DNA of 64,000 nucleotides from Gillisia hiemivivida (GTDB taxonomy: Bacteria; Bacteroidota; Bacteroidia; Flavobacteriales; Flavobacteriaceae), in contig NZ_VORY01000014.1 of the NCBI RefSeq assembly GCF_007997295.1, forward strand, positions 1-64,000, given 5' to 3'. Below, in pieces: positions 50,271-60,330 of this stretch (within the stretch, counting starts at the first letter, position 1; every line of letters begins with the position of its first letter). The notes beneath the pieces are model-generated. The model saw only the letters and a program-made list of their open reading frames with translations, was not told where the DNA came from and did not search any database. A program made the position numbers and the translations under genes.

Positions 50271-50900
50271 TTATTTACTTAAATTCAACTCAATTCCTTC
50301 TAAAGACCCTTCTACAAACACAAGGTTATTTGCGTTTAGTATTTTGTAAGTACTTAATTCTGAACTACTTACAACTTCGGTGCCTTTTAAATTGCGTGAC
50401 GACAAATATACATTTTTATTCGAGTCACCCAACACTATAAGAGATTTTTTCTTATCTACACCCAAACCTTTTAAAACATCTATGAAGTTTTTAGTTTTTG
50501 GAGTGTCAAATTGAAAATCTTCCACTATGATAATTGCTTTATCATTTGCCTTAATAGAAAGAGCAGATTTTCTTGCTAATCTCTTTAAGTTCTTGTTCAA
50601 TTTAAAACCATAGTTTCTAGGGCGTGGTCCAAACATACGTCCTCCACCTCTAAAAATACCAGATTTTATACTACCAGCACGAGCTGTACCAGTACCTTTT
50701 TGTTTTTTAATCTTACGTGTACTTCCTGTAATTTCCGCACGCTCTTTAGCTTTGTGCGTTCCTTGACGTTGATTAGCCAAGTATTGTTTTACATCAAGAT
50801 ATACAGCATGATTGTTAGGCTCTATTCCGAAAACAGAATCTGAAAGGTTCACCTTTCTTCCTGTTTCTTTTCCTTTAATATCTACAACTGCTATTTCCAT
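50271..50900 (-). CDS. rplD: 50S ribosomal protein L4
   Basis: Tunnel protein and, in E. coli, the autogenous regulator of the S10 operon; 209 residues. The extended loop has [40 protein letters not shown] and [15 protein letters not shown]. Its ATG overlaps the rplC stop as TAATG, which suggests translational coupling. Confidence 0.98.
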   Translation of the reverse strand: MEIAVVDIKGKETGRKVNLSDSVFGIEPNNHAVYLDVKQYLANQRQGTHKAKERAEITGSTRKIKKQKGTGTARAGSIKSGIFRGGGRMFGPRPRNYGFKLNKNLKRLARKSALSIKANDKAIIIVEDFQFDTPKTKNFIDVLKGLGVDKKKSLIVLGDSNKNVYLSSRNLKGTEVVSSSELSTYKILNANNLVFVEGSLEGIELNLSK

Positions 50901-51511
50901 TACTTCTGAATGATTACATATGAGTTATTATGACCAGGAACACATCCTTTTACCACAAGTAGATTTTTATCTGCAACTACTTTTAAAACTCTTAAGTTTT
51001 CTAATTTAACTTTGTCACCACCCATACGGCCAGCCATACGCATTCCCTTAAATACTCTTGCAGGATATGACGCAGCACCAATCGATCCAGGGGCTCTTAA
51101 ACGGTTATGTTGACCGTGAGTAGCTTGTCCTACTCCGGCAAATCCGTGTCTCTTTACTACACCTTGAAAACCTTTACCTTTGCTTGTTCCTGAAATATCC
51201 ACGAACTCACCTTCAGTAAAATGTTCTACAGTGATACTATCACCTAATTTGTGATCCCCATCAAAACCTTTAAATTCAACGACTTTACGCATTGCTGCTA
51301 CACCGGCTTTTTTAGCATGCCCAGTGGCAGCTTTGTTAGCGGTCTTTTTGTCATCGAAACCTAATTGAAGAGCTTCATACCCGTCAACTTCTTTGGTTCT
51401 GACTTGGGTAATTACGCAAGGACCAGCTTGTATAACGGTACAAGGAATATTCTTCCCGTTCTCGTCAAAAATGCTAGTCATGCCTATTTTTTTTCCTATT
51501 AACCCAGACAT
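50900..51511 (-). CDS. rplC: 50S ribosomal protein L3
   Basis: Early-assembly large-subunit protein; 203 residues. [40 protein letters not shown] and [20 protein letters not shown] followed by [13 protein letters not shown] are standard. It is preceded by a 208-base spacer with four hairpins, in contrast to the few bases between its other neighbours. Confidence 0.98.
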   Translation of the reverse strand: MSGLIGKKIGMTSIFDENGKNIPCTVIQAGPCVITQVRTKEVDGYEALQLGFDDKKTANKAATGHAKKAGVAAMRKVVEFKGFDGDHKLGDSITVEHFTEGEFVDISGTSKGKGFQGVVKRHGFAGVGQATHGQHNRLRAPGSIGAASYPARVFKGMRMAGRMGGDKVKLENLRVLKVVADKNLLVVKGCVPGHNNSYVIIQK

Positions 51512-51719
51512 AATTAATTATTGATTAAATTAAAATTATTTATTTAAAAATATTCAGGACTGAAAATACTTCCAATCCTGAATGTATTTTTCCGTTTTTC
51601 CCTCGACAACTGCTCAGGACATGTAATTGAAAGTATTAACTTTCATAATATCCCGAATAAATTCGGGATGGATATTTCTAGCCTTTTGTTTCACTTAAGC
51701 TCACAAAAGCCAAGAATTA
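51512..51719 (-). promoter_or_regulatory. structured spacer (rplC leader) between rpsJ and rplC
   Basis: In transcription order the spacer holds four hairpins: CTTTTGT/ACAAAAG (51683-51709), the palindrome ATTCGGGA/TCCCGAAT (51651-51668), TGAAAGT/ACTTTCA (51628-51645), and ATTCAGGA/TCCTGAAT (51552-51583). The last is followed on the minus strand by ATTTTTAAAT, so it looks like a weak terminator or attenuator. No open frame fits the gap. Confidence 0.55.
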
Positions 51720-52025
51720 TCACACTTTAATCTCTACTTCTACTCCGCTTGGTAATTCCAATTTCATTAAAGCATCAATAGTCTTAGATGATGAACTATA
51801 TATGTCCAACAATCTTTTATAAGAGCTTAACTGAAACTGCTCACGCGCTTTTTTGTTAACGTGTGGAGAACGTAATACTGTAAAGATTTTTTTGTGTGTT
51901 GGTAATGGGATTGGTCCCGTTACTACAGCACCCGTAGTTTTTACGGTTTTTACGATTTTCTCTGCAGACTTATCCACTAAGTTATGATCGTAAGATTTAA
52001 GTTTTATTCTGATTTTTTGACTCAT
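51720..52025 (-). CDS. rpsJ: 30S ribosomal protein S10
   Basis: Small-subunit head protein; also the NusE antitermination factor. The 101 residues read [40 protein letters not shown] and [20 protein letters not shown]. It follows fusA by 10 bases; tuf, which lies between them in many bacteria, is absent. Confidence 0.98.
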   Translation of the reverse strand: MSQKIRIKLKSYDHNLVDKSAEKIVKTVKTTGAVVTGPIPLPTHKKIFTVLRSPHVNKKAREQFQLSSYKRLLDIYSSSSKTIDALMKLELPSGVEVEIKV

Positions 52026-52035
52026 ATCCCTATTA

Positions 52036-54144
52036 TTAATCGTTTGTACCTTTAGCTGCTTTTATAACTGCTTCAGAAATATTTGCTGGAGTTTCAGCAT
52101 AATGAGCAAATTCCATAGTAGAGGTTGCTCTACCTGAAGACAATGTTCTTAATGTTGTAACGTAACCAAACATTTCAGAAAGAGGCACTTCAGCTTTAAT
52201 AACTTTTGCACCAGATCTATCTGACATATCGTTTACTTGACCTCTTCTTCTGTTAAGATCACCTACGATATCTCCCATGTTTTCTTCCGGAGTTACAACT
52301 TCTACTTTCATTATTGGTTCAAGAATAACAGCACCTGCTTTTTTAGCAGCCACTTTATAACCCATTCTTGCAGCCAATTCGAAAGAAAGTTGATCGGAAT
52401 CTACAGGGTGAAAGGACCCATCTTTCAATATAACTTTTAAAGAATCCATTTTGAAACCCGCTAAAGGACCAGTCTTCATAGCTTCTCTAAATCCTTTTTC
52501 CACAGATGGAATAAATTCTTTAGGAATACGCCCACCTTTTACAGAGTCGATAAATTGTAGACCTGGACCTTTAAAATCCTCATCTGCAGGAGACATCTCA
52601 AATACGATATCACCAAATTTACCACGACCACCAGATTGCTTCTTATAAATTTCTCTATGATCTGCACTTTTCGTGATAGTCTCTTTATACTCAACTTGAG
52701 GCTGACCTTCGTTAACCTCTACCTTGAATTCTCTTTTTAATCTATCTACTAGAATCTCCAAGTGTAATTCTCCCATTCCTGAGATAATAGTTTGTCCTGA
52801 AACTTCATCTGTTTTAACCTGGAAAGTTGGATCTTCTTCAGCTAATTTAGCTAAAGCCATTCCCATCTTATCCACATCAGCCTTTGTCTTTGGCTCTACA
52901 GCGATACCAATTACCGGTGCAGGGAAATCCATAGATTCCAATGTAATAGGATTCTTCTCATCTGTAAGCGTATCTCCCGTTTTAATATCTTTAAAACCAA
53001 CGGCCGCTCCAATATCTCCAGCTTCAATCCTATCTATAGGCTCTTGTTTATTAGAGTGCATCTGGTAAATACGTGAAATACGTTCTTTCTTACCAGAACG
53101 GTTATTCAATACGTAAGAACCTGCATCCAAAGCTCCGGAGTATACTCTAAAGAAAGCTAAACGTCCTACAAAAGGATCTGTAGCAATTTTAAATGCTAAA
53201 GCAGAGAAAGGCGAATCCACATTTGGTTTACGACTCTCTGGTTCTTCAGTATCAGGATTAACACCTATGATAGCTTCTACATCTACAGGAGAAGGCAAGT
53301 AGCGCATTACTCCATCCAACATTGCCTGAACACCTTTATTTTTAAAAGCAGAACCACACATCATTGGGATGATAGACATATCTATAGTTGCAGCTCTTAA
53401 AGCAGCGATAATCTCATCTTCAGTAATAGAATTTTCATCTTCAAAGAATTTCTCCATTAAAGCTTCATCGTAATCAGCAACTGCCTCTACTAATAAAGTT
53501 CTATACTTATTAACATCCTCCATCAATTCCTCTGGAATATCTATAATCTCATAGGTCATTCCATAATCATCTTGATTCCAAATAATTGCTTTTTTGGAAA
53601 TCAAATCAACTACACCTCTAAAATCATCTTCTTCACCAATTGGAATCTGCAAAGGCACTGGGTTTCCGCCCAACATTGACCTTACCTGATCGCAAACATT
53701 AAAGAAGTCAGATCCCTGACGGTCCATTTTGTTTACAAAACCAATACGAGGAACTTTATATTTATCAGCTTGTCTCCATACAGTCTCAGATTGTGGCTCA
53801 ACACCATCAACCGCACTGAATAAAGCAACCATACCATCCAATACACGTAAAGAACGCTCTACCTCTACGGTAAAATCTACGTGACCAGGAGTATCTATAA
53901 TATTTACTGTAAATTCTTGATCTCTGTACATCCACTTACAATGGGTCGCAGCAGAAGTAATTGTAATACCTCTTTCTTGCTCTTGCTCCATCCAGTCCAT
54001 TGTGGCAGCACCATCGTGCACTTCCCCAATTTTGTGACTTATCCCCGTATAATATAATATACGCTCAGTACAAGTGGTTTTACCAGCATCAATATGCGCA
54101 GCAATACCTATGTTTCTTGTGAATTTTAAATCTCTTTGTGCCAT
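52036..54144 (-). CDS. fusA: elongation factor G
   Basis: GTPase that drives ribosomal translocation; 702 residues from the start at 54144 ([20 protein letters not shown]). The frame is open for 34 more codons upstream, but those overlap rpsG and do not resemble EF-G. GTPase motifs are AHIDAGKTT (16-24), DTPGH (84-88) and NKMD (138-141). The C-terminal domain has [20 protein letters not shown]. Only one EF-G is visible in the window. Confidence 0.98.
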   Translation of the reverse strand: MAQRDLKFTRNIGIAAHIDAGKTTCTERILYYTGISHKIGEVHDGAATMDWMEQEQERGITITSAATHCKWMYRDQEFTVNIIDTPGHVDFTVEVERSLRVLDGMVALFSAVDGVEPQSETVWRQADKYKVPRIGFVNKMDRQGSDFFNVCDQVRSMLGGNPVPLQIPIGEEDDFRGVVDLISKKAIIWNQDDYGMTYEIIDIPEELMEDVNKYRTLLVEAVADYDEALMEKFFEDENSITEDEIIAALRAATIDMSIIPMMCGSAFKNKGVQAMLDGVMRYLPSPVDVEAIIGVNPDTEEPESRKPNVDSPFSALAFKIATDPFVGRLAFFRVYSGALDAGSYVLNNRSGKKERISRIYQMHSNKQEPIDRIEAGDIGAAVGFKDIKTGDTLTDEKNPITLESMDFPAPVIGIAVEPKTKADVDKMGMALAKLAEEDPTFQVKTDEVSGQTIISGMGELHLEILVDRLKREFKVEVNEGQPQVEYKETITKSADHREIYKKQSGGRGKFGDIVFEMSPADEDFKGPGLQFIDSVKGGRIPKEFIPSVEKGFREAMKTGPLAGFKMDSLKVILKDGSFHPVDSDQLSFELAARMGYKVAAKKAGAVILEPIMKVEVVTPEENMGDIVGDLNRRRGQVNDMSDRSGAKVIKAEVPLSEMFGYVTTLRTLSSGRATSTMEFAHYAETPANISEAVIKAAKGTND

Positions 54145-54148
54145 TTTT

Positions 54149-54625
54149 TTAGAATCTAAAGTGAGAGAATGCTTTATTAGCTTCAGCCATCTTATGGGTA
54201 TCTGTTCTTTTCTTAACAGCAGCACCTTCTTCTTTAGAAGCAGCAATTACCTCTGCAGCTAATCTCTGAGCCATAGATTTCTCATTACGCTTTCTAGAAT
54301 AAGAGATCAACCATTTCATTGCAGTTGAAACTTTACGATCTGGTCTAATTTGCATAGGGATCTGAAAAGTTGCACCTCCAACACGTCTACTTCTTACCTC
54401 CACGTGTGGCATTACATTAGAAAGAGCTTCTTTCCAAACCTCAAGGCCTGTTTTCTCTTCGTCTTGTTTTTTCTCCTCTACGATTGCTATTGCATCATAG
54501 AATACTTTGAAAGAAACTGATTTTTTACCATCCCACATCATCATGTTAACAAAACGAGTTACTAACTGATCATTAAATTTTGGATCTGGTAAAAGAGGCC
54601 TCTTCTTTGCCTGTCTTTTTCTCAT
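54149..54625 (-). CDS. rpsG: 30S ribosomal protein S7
   Basis: Primary 16S-binding protein of the head; 158 residues. [40 protein letters not shown] and [20 protein letters not shown] are characteristic. It follows rpsL by 23 bases and precedes fusA by four. Confidence 0.98.
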   Translation of the reverse strand: MRKRQAKKRPLLPDPKFNDQLVTRFVNMMMWDGKKSVSFKVFYDAIAIVEEKKQDEEKTGLEVWKEALSNVMPHVEVRSRRVGGATFQIPMQIRPDRKVSTAMKWLISYSRKRNEKSMAQRLAAEVIAASKEEGAAVKKRTDTHKMAEANKAFSHFRF

Positions 54626-54648
54626 GTCTTTACATTAAAAGTTTTTAA

Positions 54649-55023
54649 TTACTTCTTAGGGCGTTTTGCACCGTACTTAGATCTTCTTTGCGTTCTACCT
54701 TCAACACCTGCGGTATCTAAGGCACCACGAACAATGTGATATCTAACTCCTGGTAAATCTTTTACCCTTCCGCCTCTAACCAATACTATCGAGTGCTCTT
54801 GTAGATTGTGTCCTTCACCAGGGATGTATGCGTTCACTTCTTTTCCATTAGTTAACCTTACCCTTGCAACTTTACGCATTGCGGAGTTAGGTTTCTTAGG
54901 AGTAGTTGTGTAAACACGCGTACAAACACCTCGTCTTTGAGGGCACGAATCTAAAGCAGCCGATTTACTCTTCTTGGTTATTTTGGCTCTTCCTTTTCGT
55001 ACTAATTGTGAAATTGTTGGCAT
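54649..55023 (-). CDS. rpsL: 30S ribosomal protein S12
   Basis: Decoding-centre protein; 124 residues from the ATG at 55023 ([20 protein letters not shown]). The frame extends 20 codons upstream through the leader hairpin, but those codons are not S12-like. [20 protein letters not shown] holds the lysine pair at 43-44, the site of streptomycin-resistance changes; both are lysine here. [13 protein letters not shown] holds the second such site. It is the first gene of the superoperon. Confidence 0.98.
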   Translation of the reverse strand: MPTISQLVRKGRAKITKKSKSAALDSCPQRRGVCTRVYTTTPKKPNSAMRKVARVRLTNGKEVNAYIPGEGHNLQEHSIVLVRGGRVKDLPGVRYHIVRGALDTAGVEGRTQRRSKYGAKRPKK

Positions 55024-55061
55024 AATTTCTTTTACACTTATTATTGTTATAAAATTACCTT

Positions 55062-55076
55062 CCCTACTTTTTAGGG
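55062..55076 (-). promoter_or_regulatory. short hairpin in the rpsL leader
   Basis: CCCTA and TAGGG pair around five bases. It lies directly after the predicted transcription start and 39 bases before the rpsL ATG. Confidence 0.45.
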
Positions 55077-55080
55077 TCTG

Positions 55081-55110
55081 CAAAGGTATGAATAAAAACT
55101 AATTATTCAA
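55081..55110 (-). promoter_or_regulatory. promoter of the ribosomal superoperon
   Basis: On the minus strand, TTG (55108-55110) is followed after exactly 19 bases by TACCTTTG (55081-55088). This is a full match to the Bacteroidota TTG-N19-TAnnTTTG promoter and the best one in the window. Confidence 0.85.
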
Positions 55111-55585
55111 ATCTTAACTCATTAATTTTCAAGTAGAACTCAATTAAATTATTATTAACACGAAATAGATGATAATAATAATAAAAGAAACTAGCTATCC
55201 TTCAATGCAGTATTTAATATAAAAAAGGGAGGAATACAAAATACCTTGCAAGAAGCTCAAAGGAATTTATTCCAACTATTGCCTCAAAATATTCGCAAAA
55301 AAAATTTATAACATTAGTGATGTTTGACATTTTATAAGGCACCGGAACTTATCAAACGCAAAAGCTGTCAATTGGCTATTAAATTTATATTAAAAAAGTA
55401 TAATAGGAAAGAAAAAATAATTTTTAAAAATCTACTTTACTAATTAGAACAAAACAGATCTATTTTTACACCTCAATAAAATTAACAAGATCCTAAGTTC
55501 AGTCACCAACCACTAATAGATAGACTATTAAATCATCTGAATATGAATTCCAAGATATATCGACCTATAATTTGGGAATATTTTT
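55111..55585. other. AT-rich non-coding gap upstream of the first susC
   Basis: About 475 bases of AT-rich DNA between the rpsL promoter and the susC promoter region. No open frame of note, RNA gene, repeat copy or terminator was recognised. Confidence 0.5.
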
Positions 55586-55629
55586 TTGGTTAATTAACAT
55601 ATTCTTACCACTTTCGCGGCTGGCTAATT
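55586..55629 (+). promoter_or_regulatory. probable promoter and leader motif of the first susC
   Basis: TTG (55586-55588), then 19 bases, then a degenerate -7 ending TTTC (55608-55615), then GGCTAATT (55622-55629). GGCTAATT lies 15 bases before the ATG, exactly as in the second susC (61763-61770 before 61786). Confidence 0.5.
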
Positions 55630-55644
55630 CAAATTAATTAAACA

Positions 55645-58600
55645 ATGAAAGCAAAATTCAGTAGTATTTTAACGCTATTACTAGCGTTCGTTGTGCAGAT
55701 AACTTTTGCACAACAACAGTCCGTAACGGGTACCGTTACCGACGAAGATGGGTTACCTCTACCCGGGGTAAACATAATTATTAAAGGCACTTCAACAGGT
55801 GTTCAATCAGATTTCGATGGAAACTATGCAATTCAAGCATCACAAGGTGATGTGTTGGTGTTTTCATTTATAGGTCTTGAAAGAACTGAAAAAACAGTTG
55901 GAACTTCTAACACTGTTAGTGTTGTAATGAAGTCAGATGCGTCACAACTAGATGAAGTTGTAGTAACTGCTTTAGGTATTAAGAGAGAGAAAAAATCTTT
56001 AGGTTATGCTACTCAAGAGGTAGACGGAGCAGAAGTTTCTGATGTTCCAACAACTAACTTCATGAATTCACTTTCAGGGAAGGTAGCTGGTTTGAACATT
56101 AAATCTTCTGGAACTATTGGTGGATCTTCAAACGTGATTATTCGTGGTAGTGCTTCCTTAACCGGAAACAACCAGGCATTGTTTGTAGTTGATGGCACTC
56201 CTATAAGTAATGCTAACACGAATGGTTCAAGTCAGCAATCTGGTAGAGGTGGTTATGACTATGGTAATGCCGCTGCGGACATTAATCCAAACAACATTGC
56301 TTCCATAAACGTTTTAAAAGGTGCTGCAGCAACTGCACTTTATGGCTCAAGAGCTTCAAACGGAGTGGTAATTATCACCACTAAAAGAGGAAGTAAAGGA
56401 AAAGGACTTGGAGTTTCTGTAAGCTCGAGCTTGATGCTCTCCAATGCAGACTCGGAAACCTTGCCAAAATACCAAAACGAATACGGTGCTGGATATGGTG
56501 CTTATTATCAATCTGATGATGGTTACTTTAACTTAGATGACATAGACGGTGATGGGACATTAGATGAAACCACTCCATTTACGGAAGATGCTTCCTTTGG
56601 AGCAAGATTTGATCCAAACAGATCGATTTACCAATGGAATTCAATATACCCACAATTGGATACTTACCAACAAGCTACTCCATGGTTGCCGGGAGAACGT
56701 ACTCCTAACGATCTTTGGGGAACAGGTTATACGGCTATCAACTCAGTTGCTTTAGATGGTGGATCTGAAACAGGATCTTTCAGATTATCGGCAAACAATA
56801 CTTTGCAAGAAGGGAACCTTCCAAACTCTGAGATAAAAAGAAACACTATTTCCTTAAGTGGTACTCAGGATCTATCTGAAAAATTAACCGCATCCGCAAA
56901 TGTTACTTTTACCAAAACAGACGGTAAAGGAAGATATGGAACAGGGTACGATTCAGGAAACCCAATGCAACAATTCAGACAATGGTATCAAATGAATGTT
57001 GATTTGTACGAACAAAGGGATGCATACTTTGCAACAGGTGAAAACATCACTTGGAACCCAAATGGTCCTAATAACTTAGCTCCTATCTATTCTGACAACC
57101 CATACTGGACAAGATATGAAAATTACGAAACAGATACTCGTAACAGGTATTTTGGAAATTTAGCTCTTGACTATAAACTAAACGATATTTTCAGCGTTGT
57201 AGGTAGATTCTCTTTTGATACATATGATGAATTACAGGAAGAAAGAATAAATGTTGGTAGTGCTGGTGTTGCAAGCTATTCACGTTTTAACAATCGTGTA
57301 GCCGAATATAACTACGACCTGATCCTTAACTTTAATAAGGATATTACCGAAGATCTAAACCTTGACGGTAACATTGGAGCCAACCTTAGAAGAAACTCAC
57401 AAAACTCCATTCGCGCATCTACCAATGGTGGATTGAACGCTCCTGGTTTTTACGCTTTGAGTAACTCTGCTGGACCATTAAATCCTCCTGGAGAATATGA
57501 TGCAACTTCTATGATTGATGGGGTTTATGCTAGAGCAGGTTTAGGGTATTTAGCTACTTACTACCTTGAAGGAACTATAAGAAGAGATAGATCTTCTACT
57601 TTACCAATAGCAAACAACACCTTCTACTATCCTTCTGTCTCTACAAGTATTATTCTTTCTAATATGATTGATGCACAATGGTTGAATTTCACCAAGTTAA
57701 GAGCAAACTATGCAGAAGTTGGTAGTGATACAAATGCTTATAATGTATTTAACACCTATTCTGTAACTGCTCCTTTTGGAAGTGCAGGATATGCCAGTAA
57801 CAACGCTCAATTAAACAACGCTAACCTAAAACCAGAACGTTCTAAATCTTACGAGTTTGGTATAGAGTCTGATTTCCTTAACAGAAGAATAGGATTTGAT
57901 GTTTCTTACTACAACACTCAAACTGAAGACCAAATTACTCCGGTACCAGTTTCTAATGCAACAGGTTTTGTTACCAAATTTTTAAATGCCGGTGTTGTTG
58001 AAAATAAAGGTTTTGAAGTATTGTTGAGATTAAACCCTATTAAAAGTGATGATTTCAACTGGAATATGACAGTTAACTGGGCTAAAAATGAAAGCACAGT
58101 TCTTGAGTTAACAGATGGTATAGACAATTTACAGTTAGCTTCTCTTCAGGGAGGAATATCTATTAATGCTTCCCCGGGTCAACCTTATGGAGCAATAAGA
58201 GGTACAGATTATATTTATGATGATGCAGGCAACCGTGTGGTTAATACTTCTGGCTACTACGAAAGAACGGCTACAAGTAACAATATCATCGGAAACGTTC
58301 AACCAGACTGGACAGGTGGTGTTCAAAATACCTTGAATTACAAAAACCTAAGTTTGAGCTTCCTTATTGATGTTCAAAAAGGTGGAGATATATTTTCGCT
58401 TGATACTTGGTATGGTTTTGCTACCGGTCTTTATGATCGTAGTGTTGGTTTAAATGACCTTGGAAATCCTAAAAGAAATACAATCGCCAATGGTGGTGGT
58501 GTTGTACTTCCAGGGGTAACCGCAGATGGCGCACCAAATACTGTTAGAGCAAGAACAGATTATTATGCTAACCCATATGGTTATGCCAGAGATGCAAATA

Positions 58601-58860
58601 AAGGCCACGTTTACGATGCGTCTTTCGTGAAATTAAGAGAGGCTAGTCTTACTTACAATTTCGGAGACAAAATGATTGACGCCTTGCCTATAAACAGTGC
58701 CTCACTTTCTTTGATAGGTAGAAACCTTTGGATTATTCATAAGAATATTCCTTATTCTGATCCTGAAGCTGGTTTGAGTTCTGGTAACGTTCAAGGTTAC
58801 CAATCTGGTGCTTACCCTGCGATAAGAGAAATTGGAGCAAGTGTGAAAATTAACTTTTAA
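55645..58860 (+). CDS. SusC/RagA family TonB-dependent outer-membrane transporter
   Basis: Outer-membrane channel that imports a polymer fragment delivered by its SusD partner, powered by TonB. The 1071 residues begin with a signal peptide (about 1-22, ending ITFAQ). A carboxypeptidase-regulatory-like domain covers about 27-97 (SVTGTVTDEDGLPLPGVNII). The TonB-box region LDEVVVTALGIKREKKSLGY is at 102-121. The plug follows to about 235, then the barrel, ending in GASVKINF. A calcium-loop-like DIDGDGTLDE lies near residue 300. susD follows after 11 bases. The substrate is unknown. Confidence 0.96.
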   Translation: MKAKFSSILTLLLAFVVQITFAQQQSVTGTVTDEDGLPLPGVNIIIKGTSTGVQSDFDGNYAIQASQGDVLVFSFIGLERTEKTVGTSNTVSVVMKSDASQLDEVVVTALGIKREKKSLGYATQEVDGAEVSDVPTTNFMNSLSGKVAGLNIKSSGTIGGSSNVIIRGSASLTGNNQALFVVDGTPISNANTNGSSQQSGRGGYDYGNAAADINPNNIASINVLKGAAATALYGSRASNGVVIITTKRGSKGKGLGVSVSSSLMLSNADSETLPKYQNEYGAGYGAYYQSDDGYFNLDDIDGDGTLDETTPFTEDASFGARFDPNRSIYQWNSIYPQLDTYQQATPWLPGERTPNDLWGTGYTAINSVALDGGSETGSFRLSANNTLQEGNLPNSEIKRNTISLSGTQDLSEKLTASANVTFTKTDGKGRYGTGYDSGNPMQQFRQWYQMNVDLYEQRDAYFATGENITWNPNGPNNLAPIYSDNPYWTRYENYETDTRNRYFGNLALDYKLNDIFSVVGRFSFDTYDELQEERINVGSAGVASYSRFNNRVAEYNYDLILNFNKDITEDLNLDGNIGANLRRNSQNSIRASTNGGLNAPGFYALSNSAGPLNPPGEYDATSMIDGVYARAGLGYLATYYLEGTIRRDRSSTLPIANNTFYYPSVSTSIILSNMIDAQWLNFTKLRANYAEVGSDTNAYNVFNTYSVTAPFGSAGYASNNAQLNNANLKPERSKSYEFGIESDFLNRRIGFDVSYYNTQTEDQITPVPVSNATGFVTKFLNAGVVENKGFEVLLRLNPIKSDDFNWNMTVNWAKNESTVLELTDGIDNLQLASLQGGISINASPGQPYGAIRGTDYIYDDAGNRVVNTSGYYERTATSNNIIGNVQPDWTGGVQNTLNYKNLSLSFLIDVQKGGDIFSLDTWYGFATGLYDRSVGLNDLGNPKRNTIANGGGVVLPGVTADGAPNTVRARTDYYANPYGYARDANKGHVYDASFVKLREASLTYNFGDKMIDALPINSASLSLIGRNLWIIHKNIPYSDPEAGLSSGNVQGYQSGAYPAIREIGASVKINF
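55671..55739 (+). other. three hairpins in the signal-peptide codons of the first susC
   Basis: AACGCTA/TAGCGTT (55671-55688), GTTGTGCA/TGCACAAC (55690-55714) and GTAACGG/CCGTTAC (55723-55739). The same three positions form hairpins in the second susC at 61811-61878. In the second hairpin a T-A pair is replaced by C-G there. Confidence 0.55.
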
Positions 58861-58871
58861 TAAAAAATAAA

Positions 58872-60293
58872 ATGAAAAAATATTTTCTAACAATTATTGC
58901 GCTCGCAACTTTATGGTCCTGCCAGACAGATGAGCGATATGAAAACCTGAACAGGGATCCTAAAAACCCAACACAGGTTAAAGCTGAATTTTTATTTACT
59001 GCTGCTACGAATAGCTTGTCAGATCAAATGACCAGTGCAAACGTGAACACGAACGTTTTCAGGTTCTTTGCTCAGTATTTAACAACCACTACGTATTTGG
59101 ATGAACCAAACTATGTATTAAATCAGCGTAACATTCCCCAAAATCATTCTTCTGAACTTTACAGAGACGTGATTTTTGATCTACAGAATGCAAAAGCTGT
59201 GGTAGAAGCTGACACTGAAATAACTGAAGCTGAAAGAAGTGCCAGATTAGGGCAAATTGAAGTTTTGGAAGTGTATGCTTGGTCTGTTCAGGTAGATACT
59301 TTTGGAGATGTTCCTTATACTCAGGCTATAAACGCTGAAGAATTTCCTTCACCAGTTTATGATGATGCGGCTACAATATATGCAGACCTTATTTCAAGGT
59401 TGAATGCTGTTGGAGCAAATATTCAGGCCGGACAAGGATTCACCGGTGCAGACATTCTTTATAACGGAGACATGGAAAAGTGGAATAAATTTGCCAACTC
59501 CTTGCAACTGCGTTTAGGAATGAGATTATCTGATGTCAACCCAACATTATCTAAATCTACTGCTGAAGCTGCTATTGCAGCCGGTGTTTTCAAATCTAAT
59601 GAAGATAATGCTCAACTTGTATATCAAAGCAATCCACCAAGAACGAACCCATTATGGGTAGATTTGGTACAAAGTGGAAGAGCAGATTATTTACCTTCAG
59701 CTACTATTGTAGATATAATGAATGATCTAGATGACCCAAGAAGAGCAACCTACTTTTTTAATGAAACTGTAGATGACTATATTGGCGGAGTATATGGAGG
59801 AAGTAATAACTATGGGTCATATTCTCATGTAGGGGAGGTTTTCTTAGACCCAACTTTACCAGGAATCCTTTTGGATTATGTTGAAGTAGAGTTTAATCTG
59901 ACTAAAGCTGCAGATTTAGGCTATACAGGAGCAGGAGTTGCAAGTGCACATTACAATGCAGCAATTACCGCATCTATAGAATATTGGGGTGGTAATGCAG
60001 CGGATGCAACGGCATATTTAGCGCAACCATCAGTAGCCTATGATGGTTCTAACGAACAATTTGCTACTCAATTTTGGATAGCCATGTTTAACAATTCTTT
60101 CGAGGGATGGTCTGTTTGGAGAAAATATGATGCTCCGGCACTTGTGTTACCTGAAGATTCAGGAAGTCCTGTACCCTTGAGATATACATATCCTGTTAAT
60201 GAGCAAAACCTGAACTTAGCTAACTATGAAGCTGCATCAGCCGCTATTGGTGGAGATGATCAGCAAACTCCTATTTTCTGGGATGTAAATTAA
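58872..60293 (+). CDS. SusD/RagB family substrate-binding lipoprotein
   Basis: Surface lipoprotein that acts as a lid and ligand-binding partner of SusC. The 473 residues carry a lipoprotein signal ending LWSC (Cys17) followed by QTDER, acidic residues that fit a surface-export signal. LNRDPKNPTQV after the signal and ALYDVF-like helices with EVYAWSVQVDTFGDVPYTQA are typical of the SusD-like_2 subgroup. It sits between susC and a third lipoprotein, the usual uptake unit. Confidence 0.93.
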   Translation: MKKYFLTIIALATLWSCQTDERYENLNRDPKNPTQVKAEFLFTAATNSLSDQMTSANVNTNVFRFFAQYLTTTTYLDEPNYVLNQRNIPQNHSSELYRDVIFDLQNAKAVVEADTEITEAERSARLGQIEVLEVYAWSVQVDTFGDVPYTQAINAEEFPSPVYDDAATIYADLISRLNAVGANIQAGQGFTGADILYNGDMEKWNKFANSLQLRLGMRLSDVNPTLSKSTAEAAIAAGVFKSNEDNAQLVYQSNPPRTNPLWVDLVQSGRADYLPSATIVDIMNDLDDPRRATYFFNETVDDYIGGVYGGSNNYGSYSHVGEVFLDPTLPGILLDYVEVEFNLTKAADLGYTGAGVASAHYNAAITASIEYWGGNAADATAYLAQPSVAYDGSNEQFATQFWIAMFNNSFEGWSVWRKYDAPALVLPEDSGSPVPLRYTYPVNEQNLNLANYEAASAAIGGDDQQTPIFWDVN

Positions 60294-60330
60294 AAAATTA
60301 GCATTATAATTAAATATTAAAACACTGAAA

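Noticed and set aside
54145-54246. Upstream extension of fusA
   Set aside because: The added 34 residues overlap rpsG and do not resemble [14 protein letters not shown] at 54144 fits the family start.
55723-55739. Third susC hairpin as independent evidence of RNA structure
   Set aside because: The amino-acid run V-T-G-T-V-T is itself palindromic at codon level, so this hairpin can arise without selection on RNA. The argument rests on hairpins 1 and 2.
55586-55739. Invertible promoter at susC, as known for Bacteroides surface genes
   Set aside because: The inverted repeats are short, lie within the coding region and do not flank the promoter. No recombinase gene is nearby.
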